Assembly (NCBI GenBank): GCA_029859485.1
Contig: JAOUDB010000085.1
Span: forward strand, 1-8,742
Length of the DNA stretch: 8,742 nucleotides
Reading direction: 5' to 3'
From: Desulfuromonadales bacterium
Lineage (GTDB): Bacteria > Desulfobacterota > Desulfuromonadia > Desulfuromonadales > BM103
Shown: in pieces, positions 1-3,613 of the stretch
How the letters are laid out: the number at the start of each line of letters is the position of its first letter
Position numbering within the stretch: the first letter of the stretch is position 1
Notes under the pieces: generated by a model
Told to the model about the DNA's origin: nothing
Databases searched by the model: none
The model's input: the letters and a program-made list of their open reading frames with translations, nothing else
Made by a program: the position numbers and the translations under genes

Positions 1-63
1 TTAACGATTATTTCTTTTTATTGGCATCGCTTTTCCCCCCACAGACACATCTAGGCAAAACTT

Positions 64-345
64 TTACAGCATTGATTTATTGTAAGCCTCAGAAAACGAA
101 ACTCCTTTTAACACTTCAACATAGTAGTCTGCGCCCCTGATGAGTATTCGAAACTGTTCGGGGTTATCAAAGAATGCTTCTGCCTCTCGCAAGAACTTTT
201 CCGAACAACCGCTCATATTAACCAAAACACACTCATTCCCTGCTCTTGTTTTTATGGGTGCAAGAGAAGATCGCTTATATAAGTGGTTTATTAATGAAAT
301 TGAAGTGGAGTCGTATTCTTTTGACTGGTCTTTAACACAATTCAT
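64..345 (-). CDS. Small hypothetical protein, 93 residues
   Basis: I do not recognise this protein. The start was set at the ATG read leftward from 345 because an AAGGAGG Shine-Dalgarno sequence (353-359 on the plus strand as CCTCCTT) lies 7 bases before it; an in-frame ATG at 381 would add 12 residues but has no such site. The product is soluble-looking, with no signal peptide and no membrane segment. Its N-terminal third is polar. The middle holds a short hydrophobic strand (ECVLVNMSGC). The C-terminal half (about residues 48-90) is rich in Glu, Phe and Tyr and looks like a small alpha/beta unit (FLREAEAFF, then FRILIRGADYYVEVLKG). There are three cysteines. It lies in AT-rich surroundings with no operon partner in view and no clear terminator within the 63 bases left of its stop. 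The strong ribosome site and protein-like composition make it probably real; the function is unknown. Confidence 0.6.
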   Translation of the reverse strand: MNCVKDQSKEYDSTSISLINHLYKRSSLAPIKTRAGNECVLVNMSGCSEKFLREAEAFFDNPEQFRILIRGADYYVEVLKGVSFSEAYNKSML

Positions 346-352
346 GTCATGC

Positions 353-359
353 CCTCCTT
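353..359 (-). promoter_or_regulatory. Shine-Dalgarno sequence AAGGAGG of the 93-residue gene
   Basis: The minus strand reads AAGGAGG, then 7 bases, then ATG at 345. This decides the start in favour of 345 over the upstream in-frame ATG at 381. Confidence 0.7.
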
Positions 360-1179
360 GCATACATAAACAATTCAGCACAACTCATGCCATGCATTAA
401 CGAGCACAATTTATTGTTGTTATTTAATACCTTGGCTAATTCCTCTGTAAAAAAAACTAGAGAAAAGGTGAAATTGCGCAAAAAATGCTTCGTCGAGCAG
501 ACAAAAAGTGTCAGTAATGTTTGCCAATTATCATAAGAAAATAGATTCCGTGTGCCCGAACTCTAGAATGTAAGAGTGTCACACCCAGGAAATGAAGGCT
601 CTTTTGTTCCTTATATATCGTGAATTTTAAGAACCTCTTAGTTTGTTTGATTAATTATGTGATCAGGCCGTTTATCGCCTTCTTTTTGATGAAAACCCCT
701 CGTCAGGTATCGCTTGACTTGAGCCATTCAAGGGCAACATTTTTATCCTGGTAGAAAAAGAGTTTAATTTACGGTACGAAAAAAATGGCCAGCAGCGCGT
801 GGCAAGACAGACAAAAATTCACTATTTGTTACGACTGCATTTTTTTAATAAGATGATGGTTATCTTTGACGAACCTTATACGAGAGTTAATTACAAAGAT
901 TCTTCAGGCGTAATGACCAGGCCATTTTCGTCGAGCATAAGTTCGTTGATTGACATTCAAATCTCCACTTATGAGAATGTGTCTGAAGATGAAGAGTCCT
1001 TTCCCTCAAGGATGAACGTAAGACATTTTTAGCAATCGTCATGGGTACAGATGCCGGGTCATCAAATACGCCATACTTCTCTTTACTACACCAGGCACAG
1101 ATATTGACTATTTTTGTCGATCATTTATCACTTATCCATTCTCCCCTCAAATATTAAAATTTACATACTACTAGCAAGT
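360..1179. other. Long AT-rich region without a convincing gene
   Basis: No ORF here has a good start, ribosome site and protein-like sequence together. Two minus-strand scraps look weakly protein-like. One is a 21-codon ORF at 891-956, with GGAG before its ATG, encoding MSINELMLDENGLVITPEES plus Leu. The other is the peptide FFYQDKNVALEWLKSSDT, ending in a stop at 703-705, which resembles the C-terminus of SpoIIAA/STAS-like proteins. They could be the two ends of one decayed gene of about 84 codons, but the middle is broken in all frames. A 69-codon minus-strand frame with no start codon (ICAWCSKEKYG near its beginning) overlaps the first scrap. No tRNA, strong terminator or promoter is recognised. 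The promoter of the 93-residue gene must lie at the left end but is not obvious. Confidence 0.4.
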
Positions 1180-1779
1180 TCAAATTATAATTAAGTGTCC
1201 GGTAGGCGACATATTGTTTGGCGGGTTATCCCCTTTATTTCTTACCCAAAGACGTCTTTTACATCGATAACCCAGAGTTCCCCGGCAATAAATGTTAACA
1301 AAGTAAAGATATTGACTACCACAAGATGGACCTTTGTATTGTAAGTAGAAGGAGCACGACGAATGTAAATCGCATATTTTTCCTTCCTCCAAGGTTTCTT
1401 TATTATTATTTGATGTTTGTGCCCTATCTCGTAGCGTTCTCCAATTGATAAACCTCTTTATCTCCTCTTCTGCAATTGATGTGAGATTTACAAATTCTAT
1501 CCCTACCCCTGAAGGTAAAAGTGGTTTGCGAGAAACTAGCGATGGGTTAACCCAAGCAACTCTCCCCTCACAGAAGACTGCATAATCCAACGTTGGAAGA
1601 TTTATCAGTAAAGATACATGTTCACCCAAATTGAAAGGTAGTTCTGTTTTAAGGTATAGGCCACCAAGGCTTAAATCGGAGCTGTTTCCCGCAAAGGTTG
1701 TCGATTCGCATGGCTTATACTGAATAGGAATAGATACTTTTAAACGGTTCGATATTTGCCTGCGGTTAAACTCTGCCAT
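1180..1779 (-). CDS. PilZ-domain protein with a C-terminal cysteine-rich segment
   Basis: This is a predicted cytoplasmic c-di-GMP receptor of 199 residues. Residues 5-114 form a PilZ domain of the type common in Myxococcus and Geobacter relatives: RRQISNRLKVSIPIQY (6-21), then DLSLGG (35-40) matching the conserved D/NxSxxG, then a beta-rich run through GRVAWV (72-77) and GVGIEF (91-96), ending in a helix (EEEIKRFINWR). The first Arg of the usual RxxxR is not in register: position 8 is Gln, with Arg6 and Arg7 before it and Arg12 after, so ligand affinity is uncertain. Residues 120-199 carry cysteines at 136, 142, 153, 165 and 173 and end in a PPxxMSPTG-like motif. I recall similar tails on deltaproteobacterial PilZ proteins; a metal-binding role is possible but not shown. 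AGGAG (1785-1789) lies 5 bases before the ATG. A sigma-54 promoter precedes the gene. Confidence 0.88.
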   Translation of the reverse strand: MAEFNRRQISNRLKVSIPIQYKPCESTTFAGNSSDLSLGGLYLKTELPFNLGEHVSLLINLPTLDYAVFCEGRVAWVNPSLVSRKPLLPSGVGIEFVNLTSIAEEEIKRFINWRTLRDRAQTSNNNKETLEEGKICDLHSSCSFYLQYKGPSCGSQYLYFVNIYCRGTLGYRCKRRLWVRNKGDNPPNNMSPTGHLIII

Positions 1780-1832
1780 TGTTGCTCCTAAAGTCTTGTA
1801 AGGAATAACCTGCGAGCCTTAAAGATTGTAAG

Positions 1833-1848
1833 TGCAATGGGCAGGCCA
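1833..1848 (-). promoter_or_regulatory. Sigma-54 (RpoN) -24/-12 promoter of the PilZ gene
   Basis: The minus strand reads TGGCCTGCCCATTGCA, compared with the consensus TGGCACGN4TTGCA. All fixed positions match except two in the -24 block, and GG and GC have the required 10-base spacing. The start of transcription would fall near 1822, leaving a leader of about 42 bases before the PilZ ATG at 1779. Its position and orientation directly upstream of a gene make a chance match unlikely. Confidence 0.75.
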
Positions 1849-1887
1849 AGCTTTATATGTTGCGATTAAGCGTATTTATGGAAAAGA

Positions 1888-1909
1888 TGCTGATTTTTTA
1901 GAATCAGCA
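1888..1909. promoter_or_regulatory. Perfect 22-bp dyad, candidate activator site upstream of the sigma-54 promoter
   Basis: TGCTGATT, a 6-base spacer (TTTTAG), then AATCAGCA forms a perfect inverted repeat with 8-bp arms. Its centre lies about 76 bases upstream of the predicted PilZ transcription start, which is where enhancer-binding proteins of sigma-54 promoters often bind. No clean T tract follows it on either strand, so a terminator is a weaker reading. The regulator is unknown. Confidence 0.45.
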
Positions 1910-2013
1910 AGAGTGATATAGCAGTGAGCATGTGCTGAATTTTGTCATTAACTGAATGCTAGCGTGCTTGTCATTTACTTATGTGAACAGTCCATGTTGA
2001 CTCTGACATATAG

Positions 2014-2045
2014 AAAAAGCCACCAAGGATCCGTCCCCTGGTGGC
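2014..2045 (-). terminator. Intrinsic terminator on the minus strand
   Basis: GCCACCA (2019-2025) pairs with TGGTGGC (2039-2045). Two more G-C pairs lie inside after one mismatch. Read leftward, the hairpin is followed directly by five T residues (AAAAA at 2014-2018 on the plus strand). Rightward it has only a weak tail (CATCATTTT). No convincing minus-strand gene lies between it and the riboswitch, so what it terminates is unclear; it may shield the PilZ promoter region. Confidence 0.6.
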
Positions 2046-2436
2046 CATCATTTTGTCTTCCTAAACACCGCTACCAATAATAAGCCGGTTTTCTTTTCGG
2101 AAATCGTAATATTTAAGGAACATGTGAGAGACCTTCCCGAAGACGTTCTTCTCTTTTGTCCTCTATTCCATCCTTTTATAGGGATTTGACAATCGCACTT
2201 CTTCGAGTTGAAAACACAGTTCTCCTGCTAGCGAATACTTTATTATTTAGTCAAATGGCGTATGGAGTTGACAATTTCTGTTGTTTTTTTATGAAAATGA
2301 CTTAACGATTATAAAAAAAATTCTATACAAAGTTCTGTTTCGGTACGGGTTTATCAAAAATAATCAACACTAAATAAACTTTGGTACACTATGTGCCTTT
2401 GATCAAATTGGACGATCATTGGTTAATAAGGTTTAA
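2046..2436. other. AT-rich intergenic region upstream of riboswitch 1
   Basis: No gene is supported here. This stretch must contain the promoter for the first riboswitch transcript, but no close -35/-10 pair or -24/-12 match stands out near 2400. Weak candidates are TTGACA at 2268-2273 with TATGAA at 2290-2295 (16-base spacing), and TACACT at 2385-2390 without a good -35. A second TTGACAAT lies near 2185. A short inverted repeat, GAAGACGTTCTTC, lies at 2139-2151. Minus-strand frames here are open for up to about 57 codons but lack start codons. Confidence 0.35.
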
Positions 2437-2521
2437 ATCTCCGATAAAGGCAAAGCTAGAGAAATCTAGTGACGCAAAGCCACGGGTCCAATGTTAAGGA
2501 CAGCCGGGTTGCCGAAGAGAT
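2437..2521 (+). ncRNA. Cyclic di-GMP-I (GEMM-I) riboswitch aptamer, copy 1
   Basis: The sequence carries the GEMM-I core: AAAGGCAAA, GACGCAAAGCCACGGG and ACAGCCGGGTTGCCGAAG in order. P1 pairs ATCTC (2437-2441) with GAGAT (2517-2521). P2 is CTAGA/TCTAG (2456-2460 with 2465-2469) capped by a GAAA tetraloop (2461-2464). P3 contains GTCC (2486-2489) with GGAC (2498-2501). Aligned to the Vibrio Vc2 aptamer from memory, the ligand-contacting bases are kept: G2450 (G20), A2477 (A47) and C2512 (C92). G at position 20 points to c-di-GMP rather than cGAMP. It lies about 160 bases before the Pal-like gene, with a terminator between, so it should control that gene by transcription termination. Confidence 0.95.
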
Positions 2522-2562
2522 GAGTCACATTTCTTGGAACCCAGCAAATATGGTATTCAAGG

Positions 2563-2601
2563 AGCGCTCATCTTCGGCAGAAGATGAGCGCTTTGGTTTT
2601 A
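2563..2601 (+). terminator. Intrinsic terminator, expression platform of riboswitch 1
   Basis: A perfect 13-bp stem, AGCGCTCATCTTC (2563-2575) with GAAGATGAGCGCT (2580-2592), is closed by a GGCA loop. The tail TTGGTTTTA is interrupted by GG. The 5' arm plus loop (TCTTCGGCA, 2571-2579) is fully complementary to the aptamer's 3' segment TGCCGAAGA (2510-2518), which gives a competing antiterminator. Confidence 0.9.
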
Positions 2602-2668
2602 TAAACTACTCTCATCTTCCATGTGTATGTATTAAATTTAATCTTGTTTGGCAACTACCACAATTTTC

Positions 2669-2674
2669 AGGAGG
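2669..2674 (+). promoter_or_regulatory. Shine-Dalgarno AGGAGG deciding the start of the Pal-like gene
   Basis: AGGAGG is followed by two consecutive in-frame ATG codons at 2678 and 2681. The spacing is 3 bases to the first and 6 to the second, so 2681 is preferred. An in-frame TTG at 2648 has no ribosome site and would put extra residues before the lipoprotein signal. Confidence 0.75.
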
Positions 2675-2680
2675 AAAATG

Positions 2681-3211
2681 ATGAGAAATCTTAATGCGAA
2701 ACCTCTTTTAGTGGCCCTGATCGGTTCGCTGGTAATTTCAGGGTGTGCAAAACCTCATGCCACGGATGACATTGCATCTGTGCCTAAGCCATCTTTAGAC
2801 ATGGCCTCAGCATCTCATACAACTTCTTCGGGACCAGTGGAAACTAACATACAGCCTGTTCAACCTGCCGATATCCAGGTTGCTCTTGACCAGATTTATT
2901 TTGCCTATGACCAGTCAACTTTATCTGAACAAGCTCGTGATACCTTGGCGACGAATGCGGCACTCCTGCAGACAGTGCCTAAGTTAAAGGTTAGAATTGA
3001 GGGGCATTGCGATAATCGCGGATCGGATGAGTACAATTTGGTGTTAGGAGAACGACGTGCCCAGTCGGTGCGAGCTTATCTCGTATCGCTCGGTATTGCA
3101 CCTGAACGTCTTGTAACAATCTCCTTTGGCGAGGAAAAGCCAATTGAAAAGACGTTTACTGAAATGGCTTGGTCAAAGAACCGCCGGGCCGAATTCAAGA
3201 TGCTTAATTGA
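2681..3211 (+). CDS. OmpA-family peptidoglycan-associated lipoprotein (Pal-like)
   Basis: This is a predicted outer-membrane lipoprotein of 176 residues that binds peptidoglycan. Residues 1-22 are a lipoprotein signal peptide ending in the lipobox VISGC, with the lipidated Cys at 22; Ala at +2 fits outer-membrane sorting. Residues 23-65 are a Ser/Thr/Pro-rich flexible linker. Residues 66-176 are the OmpA C-terminal domain: IYFAYDQSTL (72-81), EGHCDNRGSDEYN (107-119), LGERRAQSVRAYL (122-134), SFGEEKP (148-154) and NRRAEF (167-172). The GHxDxRG and NRR blocks hold the Asp and Arg that bind diaminopimelate in this family. Length and domain order match Pal. However, no tolQRAB or ybgF gene adjoins it, so it is probably an orphan paralogue rather than the housekeeping Pal. 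It lies downstream of a c-di-GMP-I riboswitch and its terminator. No clear terminator follows it before riboswitch 2. Confidence 0.93.
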   Translation: MRNLNAKPLLVALIGSLVISGCAKPHATDDIASVPKPSLDMASASHTTSSGPVETNIQPVQPADIQVALDQIYFAYDQSTLSEQARDTLATNAALLQTVPKLKVRIEGHCDNRGSDEYNLVLGERRAQSVRAYLVSLGIAPERLVTISFGEEKPIEKTFTEMAWSKNRRAEFKMLN

Positions 3212-3329
3212 TGCCTCTGCGATGAGGATGAAGTGGGCAGCACTTGCCACCGCTCTATTGTTGGAAGGCTTTTTTGTAAGCTCGAGTAAGAGTGGAGTCA
3301 TATTATAGATTAAAGACATATGCATACAA

Positions 3330-3414
3330 ATCTCCGATAAAGGCAAAACCAGAGCAATCTGGTGACGCAAAGCCACGGATCCTGGATACAGGACAGCCGG
3401 GTTGCCGAAGAGGT
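3330..3414 (+). ncRNA. Cyclic di-GMP-I (GEMM-I) riboswitch aptamer, copy 2
   Basis: This is the same fold as copy 1, alignable without gaps. P1 is ATCTC (3330-3334) with GAGGT (3410-3414), using one T-G wobble. P2 is ACCAGA (3348-3353) with TCTGGT (3358-3363) around a GCAA tetraloop; relative to copy 1 it shows a compensatory T-A to C-G change. P3 is TCCTG (3380-3384) with CAGGA (3389-3393) around GATA. The core bases are G3343 (G20), A3370 (A47) and C3405 (C92), numbered by Vc2 alignment from memory, so c-di-GMP is the expected ligand. It starts 118 bases after the Pal-like gene and precedes the giant DUF11 gene. TATTAT at 3301-3306 could be a -10 box, but no good -35 is seen, so read-through from upstream is also possible. 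Confidence 0.95.
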
Positions 3415-3456
3415 GGGCACCATTTCTTGACAACCGGTAATCCTGGATTTTTCAAG

Positions 3457-3491
3457 AACGCTCATCTTCGGCAGAAGTTGGGCGTTTTTTT
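3457..3491 (+). terminator. Intrinsic terminator, expression platform of riboswitch 2
   Basis: AACGCTCATCTTC (3457-3469) pairs with GAAGTTGGGCGTT (3474-3486) around a GGCA loop, with one T-G wobble and one T-T mismatch, followed by an uninterrupted T run to 3491. The 5' arm can instead pair with TGCCGAAGA (3403-3411) of the aptamer. It probably also ends transcripts that read through from the Pal-like gene. Confidence 0.92.
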
Positions 3492-3613
3492 ATGAAAACC
3501 AAGCTCGTGTGCAGCGCAATCGCACATAAGGGGGAACCGTTGTCAATATCAAGTTCCAAACACTTTTATTCATACAATGCTGTGCTTGCTCTGACCGGGC
3601 AGAGGATGGCTTT
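3492..3613 (+). other. Leader between terminator 2 and the giant DUF11 gene
   Basis: This is 122 bases of untranslated leader, or possibly a short upstream ORF. An ATG right after the T tract (3492) opens a 41-codon frame ending in TGA at 3615-3617, so its stop overlaps the giant gene's ATG as ATGA. It has no good ribosome site at 3492. A TTG at 3540 in the same frame follows AAGGGGGAACCG and might serve as a start. Translational coupling is possible but unproven. Confidence 0.3.
3601..3606 (+). promoter_or_regulatory. Ribosome binding site of the giant DUF11 gene
   Basis: AGAGGA lies 7 bases before the ATG at 3614. The frame is open upstream to a TAA at 3527-3529 but contains no other start codon, so 3614 is the start. 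Confidence 0.7.

Noticed and set aside
140..400. 86-codon plus-strand ORF opposite the 93-residue gene
   Set aside because: The minus-strand frame has a strong Shine-Dalgarno sequence and better composition; this one is its antisense shadow.
664..689. AGGC/GCCT mini-hairpin followed by TCTTTTT
   Set aside because: A stem of only four pairs with an 8-base loop is too weak to call a terminator, and no plus-strand gene precedes it.
799..1032. 77-codon plus-strand ORF
   Set aside because: It starts at GTG with no ribosome site, and the sequence has no recognisable domain.
2060..2240. Minus-strand frames open for about 40-57 codons just before the leftward terminator
   Set aside because: They have no start codon with a ribosome site and no recognisable domain; the AT-rich sequence can stay open by chance.
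1..2312. TTAACGATTAT occurs at 1-11 and again at 2302-2312
   Set aside because: An 11-base match in AT-rich sequence of this length is expected by chance. There is no inverted partner, target duplication or transposase.
2469..2681. 70-codon plus-strand ORF across riboswitch 1 and its terminator
   Set aside because: It has no ribosome site, and its sequence is explained by the conserved aptamer and terminator. The start lies inside P2.
3292..3495. 67-codon plus-strand ORF across riboswitch 2
   Set aside because: It covers the aptamer and terminator structure and lacks a ribosome site; the RNA explains the sequence.
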